Below are positions 1 to 8,537 of a stretch of DNA of 59,285 bases, piece after piece. Source of the stretch: CAG-238 sp963601575. Its GTDB lineage: Bacteria > Bacillota > Clostridia > Peptostreptococcales > Anaerovoracaceae. Below the pieces are notes generated by a model. The model was given only the letters and a program-made list of their open reading frames with translations, was not told the DNA's origin and ran no database searches. Made by a program: the position numbers and the translations under genes. The DNA lies in contig CAVCFO010000009.1 of assembly GCA_963601575.1 (NCBI GenBank), forward strand, positions 1-59,285. Direction: 5' to 3'. Position 1 is the first letter of the stretch. Each line of letters opens with the position of its first letter.

Positions 1-22
1 AAAATGAATAGGCTTCTGCACG

Positions 23-49
23 AAAAAAGAACGCCGGAAAATCCGGCGT
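23..49 (-). terminator. Intrinsic terminator of the rubrerythrin gene
   Basis: Read on the minus strand, a GC-rich hairpin with arms ACGCCGG/CCGGCGT (31-37 and 43-49) and a short A/T loop is followed by a run of six T (complement of 23-28). It lies about 80 bases beyond the rubrerythrin stop codon and is oriented to end that transcript. Confidence 0.8.
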
Positions 50-128
50 CCATAGCAGTTCTTATTGAAATTTCAACCTTAGATTCCCGCAGAGGGTTTT
101 TCAGATTCCTGCAAGGAATCGCAAGGGG

Positions 129-716
129 CTATTGCCCGAAGTACCGCTCAAGCAGGCCTTTGAGCGCCTTGCCGTGTCTTGCCTCATCCCGCGCCATTTC
201 GTGAACGGTGTCGTGGATGGCGTCAAGATTATTCATCTTTGCAACCTTTGCAAGATCAAACTTGCCTGCAGTTGCGCCAAACTCACAATCAACTCTCCAG
301 GCGAGGTTGTCCTTGGTGGTAGCCTTCATGTTCGGCTCAAGGTCTTCGCCCAAAAGCTCCGCAAACTTAGCGGCGTGCTCGGCTTCTTCGTAAGCCGCCT
401 TTTCCCAGTAGAGACCGATTTCCGGATAGCCCTCTCTGTGGGCGATGCGAGCCATGCAAAGATACATCCCAACTTCGGAACATTCGCCCTGGAAATTAGC
501 CATAAGTTGCTCGAAGATGAACTTTTTGTCTTCCTCTTTGATATCAGGATTATTCTTAACCGTCTTTGCGTAAACACCGTATTCATGCTCTGCAGCCAGT
601 GTCATTTCGCCTTCAACCTTCTTAAACTTGTCCGCCCCAACGTGGCAAACCGGACATTCTGCCGGAGCTTCCGGCCCCTCGTGTACATAACCGCACACGG
701 AACAAACCCATTTCAT
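129..716 (-). CDS. Reverse-type rubrerythrin (N-terminal rubredoxin, C-terminal ferritin-like domain)
   Basis: Non-haem iron protein expected to reduce peroxide in the cytosol as part of the oxidative-stress defence of anaerobes. A rubredoxin domain comes first (two CxxC pairs within about the first 27 residues, CSVC and CPVC). A di-iron four-helix domain follows, with ExxH-type ligands seen in EAEH and DEARH. This order is the reverse of classical rubrerythrin and matches the reverse rubrerythrins known from clostridia. The start at 716 gives 195 residues and has AGGAGG seven bases upstream; a longer reading from 749 adds 11 residues before this site and is less likely. It is monocistronic with its own terminator. 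The electron donor is not visible here. Confidence 0.93.
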   Translation of the reverse strand: MKWVCSVCGYVHEGPEAPAECPVCHVGADKFKKVEGEMTLAAEHEYGVYAKTVKNNPDIKEEDKKFIFEQLMANFQGECSEVGMYLCMARIAHREGYPEIGLYWEKAAYEEAEHAAKFAELLGEDLEPNMKATTKDNLAWRVDCEFGATAGKFDLAKVAKMNNLDAIHDTVHEMARDEARHGKALKGLLERYFGQ

Positions 717-873
717 AATAATTACCTCCTTGATATAACTTTCATACATTCATATCCATATCGAAATTTTATCACAAAGCCGAAGGTTTAGCAATCAATA
801 AAATCCGGAAATTTATATGAGCAATTTCACCTTTTTAACAAAAAATTATCTGGCGGCATCCACAAAAAATCAT

Positions 874-902
874 TATAATATAATTGGGTATTAGTATGCC
901 CA
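874..902 (+). promoter_or_regulatory. Putative -10 element followed by an inverted repeat, upstream of the DUF1538 gene
   Basis: TATAAT lies at 874-879, without a convincing -35. Just downstream the arms TGGGTAT (885-891) and ATGCCCA (896-902) form an inverted repeat over a four-base spacer, with one G-T pair. Its place near the expected transcription start suits either an operator or a 5' leader hairpin. Confidence 0.4.
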
Positions 903-952
903 AGACACGAATTCATACCATTTGAATTTTCATATATCGAAAGGAGGACCCT

Positions 953-2485
953 TTGAACAACAATACTTTATTGCACGACAAATTTAAGGAAGCCCTCTCG
1001 TCTGTGCTTCCGATAACGCTCATCGTTATGGCGCTTTGCTTCACCATTTCGCCGATTCCGAACAATATGCTTATGTCATTCTTGACCGGGGCCGCGATGC
1101 TGATCATCGGCATGGCATTCTTTACCCTCGGCGCGGATACTGCCATGACACCTATCGGAAACAAGGTGGGAAGCTGCATAACAAAATCCAAGAAGCTTTG
1201 GCTGATCGTTTTCGTCAGCTTTCTTCTGGGCGTAATTATCACGGTCTCAGAGCCTGACCTGCAGGTTCTTGCAAATCAAGTTCCCACGGTGCCAAATCTT
1301 GTGCTTATCGGAGCCGTTGCCCTTGGCGTAGGCGTGTTTCTCGTAATCGCAATGCTGAGAATCCTTTTCGGAATCAGCCTGAACACCTTGCTCATCGGAT
1401 TTTACATAGTGGTATTCGGAGTTGCCATGTTAGTCCCGAAAAACTTCTGGGCGGTGGCATTTGACTCCGGCGGAGTTACCACGGGGCCTATGACGGTTCC
1501 TTTCATCATGGCGCTGGGCGTGGGCGTTTCTTCCATACGAAGCGACAGACACGCAGGAGACGACAGCTTCGGACTGGTAGCCCTCTGCTCCATCGGGCCG
1601 ATTATGGCGGTGCTGGTGCTGGGACTGCTCTATCCAACAGAGGGAGCATATGTTCCGGTAACCATTCCGGAGATGGAAGACTCACAGGACATGATCCTGC
1701 TGTTCGTAAAAGCGCTTCCGCAGTACATCGAGGAGGTGGCTATTGCGCTAGCCCCGATCATCCTCTTTTTCTTCCTTTTTAATGCGATTTATATCAAGCT
1801 AAAAAAACGCCAGCTTATCAGCATAACGGTCGGGCTTTTGTTCACCTATGTAGGGCTTGTGCTGTTCCTGACGGGCGTAAATGTCGGCTTCATGCCTGTC
1901 GGTAACTACATCGGCAATATAATCGGATCGCTGGACTATAACTGGATTCTGCTTCCGATTGCGATGCTCATCGGCTATTATATAGTCAAGGCAGAGCCTG
2001 CGGTTCACGTGCTCAACAAACAGGTCGAGGAGCTGACAGCGGGGAGCATTCCGGCAAGAGCCATGGAGCTTTCCCTTTCCATCGGCGTAGCTACTTCCCT
2101 TGCACTTGCCATGATAAGGGTGCTTACGGGGATTTCGGTCATGTATTTTCTCGTGCCGGGCTATGTGCTTGCTCTGGGTCTGAGCTTTGCGGCGCCGAAA
2201 ATATTCACGGCGATTGCTTTTGACTCCGGCGGGGTTGCTTCGGGACCTATGACGGCGACCTTCCTGCTGCCGTTTGCAATGGGAGCCTGCGAGGCCATAG
2301 GAGGACCCGATAGAATCGTAAGTGATGCCTTCGGCGTTGTCGCAATGGTTGCCATGACGCCGCTGATAACCATTCAGCTTCTCGGTGTGGAATACAAGCT
2401 CCGCAAAAAGAGAGAAGAAAAGGCTCGCTCGCTTGTTCAGGCTTATATCAATGACTATGCCGATTATGACATCATAGAATTATAG
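953..2485 (+). CDS. DUF1538 family integral membrane protein (two-repeat form)
   Basis: A 510-residue polytopic membrane protein with about 12 hydrophobic segments. It is built from two homologous halves, each carrying the signature AFDSGG followed by GPMT (near residues 170 and 425). These are the hallmarks of DUF1538. Members of the family have been described as Na+(Li+,K+)/H+ antiporter subunits in a halophile; transfer of that role here is inference. The start is TTG at 953 with AAGGAGG six bases upstream. The next gene, a tandem P-II-like protein, starts 10 bases after the stop, so the two are almost certainly co-transcribed and may act as transporter and cytosolic regulator. The two halves are fused here, whereas some organisms encode them as separate genes. 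Confidence 0.88.
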   Translation: MNNNTLLHDKFKEALSSVLPITLIVMALCFTISPIPNNMLMSFLTGAAMLIIGMAFFTLGADTAMTPIGNKVGSCITKSKKLWLIVFVSFLLGVIITVSEPDLQVLANQVPTVPNLVLIGAVALGVGVFLVIAMLRILFGISLNTLLIGFYIVVFGVAMLVPKNFWAVAFDSGGVTTGPMTVPFIMALGVGVSSIRSDRHAGDDSFGLVALCSIGPIMAVLVLGLLYPTEGAYVPVTIPEMEDSQDMILLFVKALPQYIEEVAIALAPIILFFFLFNAIYIKLKKRQLISITVGLLFTYVGLVLFLTGVNVGFMPVGNYIGNIIGSLDYNWILLPIAMLIGYYIVKAEPAVHVLNKQVEELTAGSIPARAMELSLSIGVATSLALAMIRVLTGISVMYFLVPGYVLALGLSFAAPKIFTAIAFDSGGVASGPMTATFLLPFAMGACEAIGGPDRIVSDAFGVVAMVAMTPLITIQLLGVEYKLRKKREEKARSLVQAYINDYADYDIIEL

Positions 2486-2495
2486 GAGGATTGCC

Positions 2496-3197
2496 ATGGA
2501 CGGACTAAATATGGTAATTGCCATTACCGATAGAGAAAAAACCGAAACGGTGATCAATCTGTTTCGCGAAAATAACGTCTTTACGACGGATATAGTGCTG
2601 GGACGGGGCACAGCGACGGGAGAGATCCTCGACCTCATGCTCCTGAGCCCCTCAGAAAAGGCGATGGTGCTGGGAGTCGTTACGGAAACAGGTCTCCTGC
2701 CTCTGCTGAAGGCATTCAAACGCAAAATGTATATCGATATTCCGGGAAACGGAATCGTGGCGGTGGTGCCGCTCAATACCATAGGCGGCAAGAGAAGCCT
2801 TGAATATATGCTGGACGGCCAGGCTGTCGATACAACTCAGAGAAGCCATGAAGAGGCGGAAAGGATCAAGAGAATGTCCGTAAAAACAGACTATGAACTT
2901 ATTTTTGTAATAGCAAACGAGGGATACAGCGACCTGATAATGGACGCGGCGCGTGAGGCGGGAGCAAGAGGCGGCACCGTAATCAAAGCGAAGGGCACCG
3001 GTGCGGAGTATACCGAAAAGTTTTTCGGATTCTCCATCGCATCCGAAAAAGAAATTCACCTTCTTGTCACCCAGGCTCAGGGAAGAAATAATATAATGAA
3101 AGCAATCATGGAAAAGGCGGGGCTCGAAAGCAAGGCACAGTCCATCGTTTTCTCACTGCCCGTAAGCCACGCTCTGGGACTCAAACAGCCGGAGTAA
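2496..3197 (+). CDS. Tandem P-II (GlnB-like) domain protein
   Basis: A 233-residue soluble protein with two P-II-like ferredoxin-fold units, roughly residues 1-100 and 125-230. Each has a beta-strand opening (MVIAITD; LIFVIAN), a glycine-rich stretch (VLGRGTATGE; ARGGTVIKAKG) and a hydrophobic strand (GIVAVVPL; AQSIVFSLP). P-II proteins sense nucleotides or 2-oxoglutarate and bind transporters or enzymes. The canonical uridylylated T-loop tyrosine is not evident, so the ligand is unknown. It follows the DUF1538 gene by 10 bases with a GGAGG site. That tight pairing suggests it gates the membrane partner in the way GlnK gates AmtB, which is inference. Confidence 0.83.
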   Translation: MDGLNMVIAITDREKTETVINLFRENNVFTTDIVLGRGTATGEILDLMLLSPSEKAMVLGVVTETGLLPLLKAFKRKMYIDIPGNGIVAVVPLNTIGGKRSLEYMLDGQAVDTTQRSHEEAERIKRMSVKTDYELIFVIANEGYSDLIMDAAREAGARGGTVIKAKGTGAEYTEKFFGFSIASEKEIHLLVTQAQGRNNIMKAIMEKAGLESKAQSIVFSLPVSHALGLKQPE

Positions 3198-3291
3198 GGA
3201 ATATGCCTGTTCTAAAAACAAAACAATTATTGTGAAAAAACATTTTTCATACAAGAATTTTGTTATTTTTGAACAAAAAATCGAAAAAAGC

Positions 3292-3320
3292 TTGCATTTC
3301 CTCCGAAACAGGTATATAAT
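3292..3320 (+). promoter_or_regulatory. Sigma-A-type promoter for the branched-chain amino acid transporter operon
   Basis: TTGCAT (3292-3297), a 17-base spacer and TATAAT (3315-3320), 45 bases before the start codon of the binding protein. Confidence 0.7.
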
Positions 3321-3364
3321 TTTCGTATATTTGCAACCGATTTAAATTAGGAGGACATAAGAAA

Positions 3365-4552
3365 ATGAAAAAGAAAGTTGCTTTATTATTGGCGCTTGTT
3401 ATGATTTTCTCCCTGTTTGCGGTAGGCTGCGGCGGCAGCGAAAGCGGCGACTCAGAGGAATATGCAGGCACAGTCAAAATCGGCGTGTTTGAACCGGCTT
3501 CCGGAGATAACGGAGCAGGCGGCAAGCAGGAAACACTGGGAATCCAGTATGCTAACAAGGTTCAGCCTACAGTTGACATCAACGGCGAGACTTACAAGGT
3601 AGAGCTTGTAACGGCTGACAACGAATCCGATACCAACAAGGGCATCTCCGCTGCACAGGATCTCGTATCCTCAGGCGTATCTCTTGTACTCGGTTCCTAT
3701 GGTTCTGCGGTTTCCATCGCAGCAGGCAAGGTATTCAAAGAAGCAGGAGTTCCTGCCATCGGCGTAACCTGCACCAACCCTCAGGTTACGGACGGCAACC
3801 CGGTTTACTTCCGTATTTGCTTCCTTGACCCGTTCCAGGGCACGGTACTTGCTAACTTCGCTTATGAAAACGGCGCAAGAAAGGCATACTGCCTGTCCAA
3901 GCTTGGCGACGACTACTCCGTAGGTCTTGTAAACTACTTCGTTGAGGCTTTCGAAGCTCTCGGCGGCGAGGTTGTTGAAGAACAGTTCCCGCAGGGCAAC
4001 TCCGACTTCACTTCATACGTAGCTAAAGCAAAATCCAAGGGATGCGACGTATTCTATTCGCCTGTATCACTCGAAGCGGCAGTACTTATCATCGACCAGG
4101 CTGAGGCTCAGAAGCTCGGAATGCCAATCCTTGCAGGCGACACTTGGGACTCCAACGTAGTTCTCGAAGCTGCCAAGGGCAAGGATATCGAGCTCAATGT
4201 AACCACCTTCTATCAGGAGGGCGGAAACACAGACTTCGATAACGGGATCAAAGAATGGATCAACTCAGATTCCACAGCCAAGGCTAACAACAACGGTGAC
4301 GACCGAATCGCAGCAGTATCCGCAATGGGATATGACGCTTACTTCGTAGCTCTTGCAGCGCTTCAGGCAGCAGGCTCCACGGATCCTGCAGACGTACTTG
4401 CAGCACTTCCTGACCTCGTATACGAAGGCGGAGTTTGCGGTACTGTAAGGTTTAACGAAACAGGCGACGCAGAAAAGACAGAAGCTGTTATCAAGCACTG
4501 CAACACCGAAACAGGCGGATGGGAATTCGTTAAGACGCAGACAATCGAATAG
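3365..4552 (+). CDS. Branched-chain amino acid-type ABC transporter substrate-binding lipoprotein
   Basis: A 395-residue extracytoplasmic lipoprotein of the LivJ/LivK (periplasmic-binding fold type I) family. A lipoprotein signal has a lysine-rich start and lipobox AVGC with the lipidated Cys at 22. The mature part begins with the family's KIGVFEPASGDNG strand and contains the ligand-site region LGSYGS and the cleft motif VTCTNP. It captures an amino acid and delivers it to the LivHMGF translocator encoded downstream. The natural ligand cannot be read from sequence and could be leucine, isoleucine, valine or another amino acid. AGGAGG precedes the ATG. It is separated from livH by 208 bases that contain a hairpin, a usual way to make more binding protein than permease. 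Confidence 0.92.
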   Translation: MKKKVALLLALVMIFSLFAVGCGGSESGDSEEYAGTVKIGVFEPASGDNGAGGKQETLGIQYANKVQPTVDINGETYKVELVTADNESDTNKGISAAQDLVSSGVSLVLGSYGSAVSIAAGKVFKEAGVPAIGVTCTNPQVTDGNPVYFRICFLDPFQGTVLANFAYENGARKAYCLSKLGDDYSVGLVNYFVEAFEALGGEVVEEQFPQGNSDFTSYVAKAKSKGCDVFYSPVSLEAAVLIIDQAEAQKLGMPILAGDTWDSNVVLEAAKGKDIELNVTTFYQEGGNTDFDNGIKEWINSDSTAKANNNGDDRIAAVSAMGYDAYFVALAALQAAGSTDPADVLAALPDLVYEGGVCGTVRFNETGDAEKTEAVIKHCNTETGGWEFVKTQTIE

Positions 4553-4613
4553 TATAAAAATACGACTTGCTTTTTGAATTCAGATACATATTTTATATGA
4601 CTTCAGGGCTATA

Positions 4614-4635
4614 GCGGGGGGAATATTCCTCCCGC
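4614..4635 (+). terminator. Intercistronic hairpin between the binding protein and livH (attenuator or mRNA stabiliser)
   Basis: A near-perfect 22-base palindrome, GCGGGGGG paired with TTCCTCCCGC around AATATT. There is no strong T run after it, so partial termination or 3'-end protection of the binding-protein mRNA is more likely than full termination. The outer sequences TACGAC (4561-4566) and GTCGTA (4641-4646) can pair and extend the stem. Confidence 0.55.
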
Positions 4636-4760
4636 TTATCGTCGTATTATGGGGAAAAGTTTTTTCCGCAGGATTTTTAGGAATTTTTGCAAAAATCATG
4701 AAGGAGAGGACGATTCACTGCTAAGCGTCCTGTCTTTTATGATTATTTTGGAGGTTAAAA

Positions 4761-5645
4761 ATGGAACTAATTACAAAATGGCTGCCATATATACTTGCCG
4801 GAATTTCCGTAGGCAGTCAGTATGCTCTAATCGCAATAGGGTATACGATGGTCTACGGTATTCTGAGGCTGATCAACTTCGCCCACGGCGATATGTTCAT
4901 GATGGCAGGCCTTGTTATGATTTATCTGGTGACCGTGCTGCCGATTTGGGTGAGCATAGTTATCGTTATAGTATTTACGGTGGTGCTGGGCTGCACCATT
5001 GAACGTGTGGCATATAGACCGCTGCGCCAGGCGCCGAGAATGTCGATTATGATTTCCGCAATCGGCGTATCATATTTCTTGCAGAATATAGCCCTTTATA
5101 TCACAGGAGGACTGACGAAAACTTACCCGTCGATTCCGTTCCTGCAAAAGACCGTAACGGTTCTGGGCGCACATACAAAAATGGTAACGGTTATTACCCC
5201 GTTCCTGACGATCGGGCTCGTAGTGCTGCTGGTGCTTCTCATCAACCATACAAAGATAGGCATGGCTATGAGGGCGGTTTCAAGAGACTTTGAGACTTCC
5301 GAGCTTATGGGAATCGACATCAACAGAGTTATTGCCGTGACCTTTGTTATCGGCTCTTTCCTTGCGGCGGTAGGCTCGGTGCTGTTCTTCTCAAACTACA
5401 CCGGCGTAAATCCTATGTCCGGAGCAATGCCGGGACTGAAGGCATTCGTCGCTGCGGTATTCGGAGGCATCGGTTCCGTTCCGGGAGCGGTTGTGGGAGC
5501 ATTTGTCATCGGCGTATGCGAAAATATCATCAAGGGCGCAGGCTGGACAACTTTCTCGGATGCGTTTACATTCGTACTTCTCATCATCATTCTCATGGTA
5601 AAACCTACGGGAATCTTTGGCGAGAAAGACATCAACAAGGTATAA
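4761..5645 (+). CDS. livH: Branched-chain amino acid ABC transporter permease LivH
   Basis: A 294-residue permease with about eight hydrophobic helices, one of the two membrane subunits of a HAAT-family importer. Family motifs are visible: GYTMVYGILRLINFAHGD near the N-terminus and the EAA-like cytoplasmic loop MGIDINRVIAVTFVIGS. The conserved AVFGGIGSVPGAVVGA stretch lies near the end. Length matches typical LivH (about 290-300). GGAGG precedes ATG by eight bases. It is followed 12 bases later by livM, the second permease. Confidence 0.93.
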   Translation: MELITKWLPYILAGISVGSQYALIAIGYTMVYGILRLINFAHGDMFMMAGLVMIYLVTVLPIWVSIVIVIVFTVVLGCTIERVAYRPLRQAPRMSIMISAIGVSYFLQNIALYITGGLTKTYPSIPFLQKTVTVLGAHTKMVTVITPFLTIGLVVLLVLLINHTKIGMAMRAVSRDFETSELMGIDINRVIAVTFVIGSFLAAVGSVLFFSNYTGVNPMSGAMPGLKAFVAAVFGGIGSVPGAVVGAFVIGVCENIIKGAGWTTFSDAFTFVLLIIILMVKPTGIFGEKDINKV

Positions 5646-5657
5646 GGAGGGGCAAAG

Positions 5658-6983
5658 GTGGAAAAGACATTATCAAAAAAACAAAAGACCCTCTTAAGCA
5701 TGATTGCCATTTTGGTCTTTCTTGTGCTAGTATATTTGGGTGACACGCTGATTCCGATGACTTCTCAGTGGAGTATGCTGATGAAAGTTATCGAAAAAGG
5801 CTCAATTTATGCACTTGTTGCAGTTTCTATGAACCTGCTTAATGGTTTCACGGGACTTTTCTCCTTGGGGCAGGCGGGCTTCATGCTCATCGGCGCTTAC
5901 GCCTATGCGATTTTCTCGATCCCTGCGGATCAACACGCGGCGGTTTATCAATACTTTGACGGGGGGCTCTTTCAGTTCTCGCTTCCGGATGTTTTGATGA
6001 ACGCCCTGGGAGGCGAGGGAAGCTTCGGCGGCGTAATCGGCGAATATTTGGGTATATTTATATTGATAATATTTGCGGGAGTTTTGACAGGACTTATCGC
6101 TTACCTCATCGGGATTCCGGTACTCAGACTCAAATCCGACTATCTTGCAATCGCAACTCTGGGATTTGCAGAAATTCTGAGGGCGGTATTCCAGTGGAAT
6201 ACTATCGGACCTGTAACAAATGGCTCCAACATTTTGAGAGAATTTGCAACATACAGCACGGCGCTTTTTCCGATAATCTTTTCGGGTCTGTGCATCTGGC
6301 TGATCGTTTTGCTTATAAATTCCACATATGGCAGGGCTTTCAAGGCTATTCGTGACGATGAGATCGCGGCGGAGGCAATGGGCGTAAACCTGTTCAAGCA
6401 CAAAGAACTTGCTTTCGTTATATCCTCGTTCTTCGCGGGGGTTGGCGGTGCGCTCCTTGCCATGTTCCAAAATTCCGCAACGGCGTCAACATTTACTACT
6501 AATATGACCTACGAAATTTTGCTCATCGTGGTTATCGGCGGTATCGGCTCCATCACAGGCTCGGTTATAGGCTCATATATTTTCATCGCTTTGAACGAAT
6601 GGCTGCTTAGAGGCCTCGACCAAGGCACATGGCTTGGAATCACATCCTCCCTTATGAGAGCGGGCTTCCGTAAGGTAGTCTTTGCGGTTCTCATCATGCT
6701 CGTCGTGCTTTTCTTCGCAAAGGGCATCATGGGTACAAACGAGTTCTCTTGGGACGGCATAATCCGCTGGTTCAGAACGCTTCCGAGGAGAATAAAAGAA
6801 TGGCCGGCAAAGAAAAAGGCGCAGCTTGCAGAGCATAAGCAGGAAAGAGAGCAAAAGAAAGAAGCAAAGGCAAAGGCCGCAGAAAAAAAGGCGGCTGGCG
6901 CTGCCCTTCCGGCAGGCGAAAGGCTCTTCAGCCCGCTTCCTGTCTACGACCATGTGGTAGTATTTGAAAAGGAGGCGAGGTAA
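5658..6983 (+). CDS. livM: Branched-chain amino acid ABC transporter permease LivM
   Basis: A 441-residue permease, the partner of LivH. It carries the LivM hallmarks SMNLLNGFTGLFSLGQAGFM, DYLAIATLGFAEILR and the ATPase-coupling loop RDDEIAAEAMGVN, followed by VIGGIGSITGSVIG. The start is GTG at 5658 with AAGGAGGGG six bases upstream; an ATG alternative is not well placed. It is longer than most LivM proteins because of a charged Lys/Ala/Glu-rich cytoplasmic tail of about 65 residues after the last helix (from about residue 378). The stop is one base from the livG start codon, so translation is probably coupled. Confidence 0.92.
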   Translation: MEKTLSKKQKTLLSMIAILVFLVLVYLGDTLIPMTSQWSMLMKVIEKGSIYALVAVSMNLLNGFTGLFSLGQAGFMLIGAYAYAIFSIPADQHAAVYQYFDGGLFQFSLPDVLMNALGGEGSFGGVIGEYLGIFILIIFAGVLTGLIAYLIGIPVLRLKSDYLAIATLGFAEILRAVFQWNTIGPVTNGSNILREFATYSTALFPIIFSGLCIWLIVLLINSTYGRAFKAIRDDEIAAEAMGVNLFKHKELAFVISSFFAGVGGALLAMFQNSATASTFTTNMTYEILLIVVIGGIGSITGSVIGSYIFIALNEWLLRGLDQGTWLGITSSLMRAGFRKVVFAVLIMLVVLFFAKGIMGTNEFSWDGIIRWFRTLPRRIKEWPAKKKAQLAEHKQEREQKKEAKAKAAEKKAAGAALPAGERLFSPLPVYDHVVVFEKEAR

Positions 6984-6984
6984 T

Positions 6985-7830
6985 ATGGCAAACGAAACAG
7001 TACTAAAGCTCTCCGATATAACCATGCAGTTCGGCGGAGTTGTGGCAGTTGACAACCTCAATTTGGAGGTACACAGGAACGAAATCGTCGGGCTCATCGG
7101 TCCGAACGGCGCAGGCAAGACAACGGCTTTCAACGTTGTAACCGGAGTATACGAGCCGACAAACGGCGCGGTTTCCATCAACGGCACTATCGAAATCGAA
7201 AATCACCCAAAGGGCAAGATGGCAAGTACATATAAGGGCAAACATCAGGGAGATTACAAGCAGACCCTGACCCTCACACCGGACAAGGTAACAAAGTTAG
7301 GGGTCGCAAGAACCTTCCAGAATATCAGACTTTTCAAGGAAATGACGGTGCTGGAAAACGTGTTGGTAGCTATGCACATGAACCAGAAACAGAGCGTTCT
7401 CGGAGCGACCTTCAAGTCTAAAACGGCAAGAACCGAGGAGAAAAAAATGATCGAGGAGGCGGAGGCGCTTCTCAAAAAAGTCGATCTTTACGAAAACAAG
7501 GACGACCTTTCCACCTCCCTTCCTTACGGCAAACAGAGGCATTTGGAAATCGCAAGAGCCCTTGCGACACATCCTAAGATTTTGCTACTCGACGAACCGG
7601 CGGCGGGCATGAACCCGCAGGAATCCGACGAGCTGATGCACTTTATCGGAAGGATCAGAGACGAGTTCGACCTGAGCATTTTGATGATAGAACACCACAT
7701 GCAGGTAATCATGGGAATTTGCGACCATATTTATGTATTGAACTACGGCGGACAGATTGCAGACGGCACGCCGGAGGAAATTCAGAACAATCCTGCGGTA
7801 ATTGAAGCATATTTGGGGGTGGATGAATAA
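6985..7830 (+). CDS. livG: Branched-chain amino acid ABC transporter ATP-binding protein LivG
   Basis: A 281-residue cytosolic ATPase. Walker A is GPNGAGKTT. The LivG-specific ARTFQNIRLF stretch is present, the signature segment is degenerate (LPYGKQRHLEIARAL), Walker B is LLLDEPAAGMNP, and the switch histidine lies in MIEHHM. The start at 6985 is chosen because GGAGG sits seven bases upstream; a longer frame open from 6964 lies inside livM. An insertion of about 25 residues rich in Lys and Thr between the Walker A region and the Q-loop is larger than in many LivG proteins. It overlaps livF by one base (TAATG). Confidence 0.93.
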   Translation: MANETVLKLSDITMQFGGVVAVDNLNLEVHRNEIVGLIGPNGAGKTTAFNVVTGVYEPTNGAVSINGTIEIENHPKGKMASTYKGKHQGDYKQTLTLTPDKVTKLGVARTFQNIRLFKEMTVLENVLVAMHMNQKQSVLGATFKSKTARTEEKKMIEEAEALLKKVDLYENKDDLSTSLPYGKQRHLEIARALATHPKILLLDEPAAGMNPQESDELMHFIGRIRDEFDLSILMIEHHMQVIMGICDHIYVLNYGGQIADGTPEEIQNNPAVIEAYLGVDE

Positions 7831-8534
7831 TGCTGGCAATAAGAGATTTACACGTATATTATGGCGGTATTCACGCCTTGAGCGGCGTAAGCCTTGATGT
7901 TCCCGACGGGCAGATCATTTCACTCATCGGTGCAAACGGTGCCGGAAAGTCCACAACTCTCAAGGCAATCATGGGACTTGTAGGCAAAACCGAAGGGAAT
8001 GTTTACTGGGATGATACCGATATTACATCCATGAAGACAAAGGACATCGTATCTGAGGGCATCATACTCTGCCCGGAGGGAAGAAGAATTTTCCCGGATC
8101 TTACGGTAGAAGAAAACCTTTCGGCGGGGGCTTATCTCAGAAAGGATAAGGACAAGATCGCAAAGGACAGAGAATGGGTTTACAGCCTTTTCCCTCGTCT
8201 CAAAGAAAGAACATGGCAGCTTGGAGCCACCCTTTCCGGCGGCGAGCAGCAGATGCTGGCGGTAGGCAGGGCGCTGATGAGCAAGCCTAAGCTCTTGATG
8301 TTAGACGAGCCTTCTTTGGGGCTTGCTCCGCTGATAATCAAGGACATCTTCGCGATTATTCAGCAGATAAAAGACGCAGGGGTGAACGTGCTCCTCATCG
8401 AGCAGAATGCCAATGCGGCTCTTGAAATTTCGGATTATGCTTATGTAATGGAGACGGGGAATATTACCATGGCAGGCCCGGGCAAGGCGCTGCTTTCGGA
8501 CGAGAGAGTAAAACAAGCATATTTAGGGGAATAG
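7830..8534 (+). CDS. livF: Branched-chain amino acid ABC transporter ATP-binding protein LivF
   Basis: A 234-residue ATPase, partner of LivG. Walker A is GANGAGKST, the LivF motif CPEGRRIFPDLTVEENL is present, signature LSGGEQQMLAVGRAL, Walker B LLMLDEPSLGLAP, and the H-loop position is occupied in LLIEQNA, where family members commonly have Gln. Length is the usual 230-240. The ATG overlaps the livG stop. The second binding protein begins three bases after its stop. Confidence 0.94.
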   Translation: MLAIRDLHVYYGGIHALSGVSLDVPDGQIISLIGANGAGKSTTLKAIMGLVGKTEGNVYWDDTDITSMKTKDIVSEGIILCPEGRRIFPDLTVEENLSAGAYLRKDKDKIAKDREWVYSLFPRLKERTWQLGATLSGGEQQMLAVGRALMSKPKLLMLDEPSLGLAPLIIKDIFAIIQQIKDAGVNVLLIEQNANAALEISDYAYVMETGNITMAGPGKALLSDERVKQAYLGE

Positions 8535-8537
8535 GAT

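Noticed and set aside
132..791. Long open frame on the plus strand across the rubrerythrin gene
   Set aside because: It is antisense to a well-conserved gene with a good ribosome site and has no recognisable domain.
833..841. Rex site upstream of the DUF1538 gene
   Set aside because: A TTAACAA half is present but the other half matches only three of seven positions.
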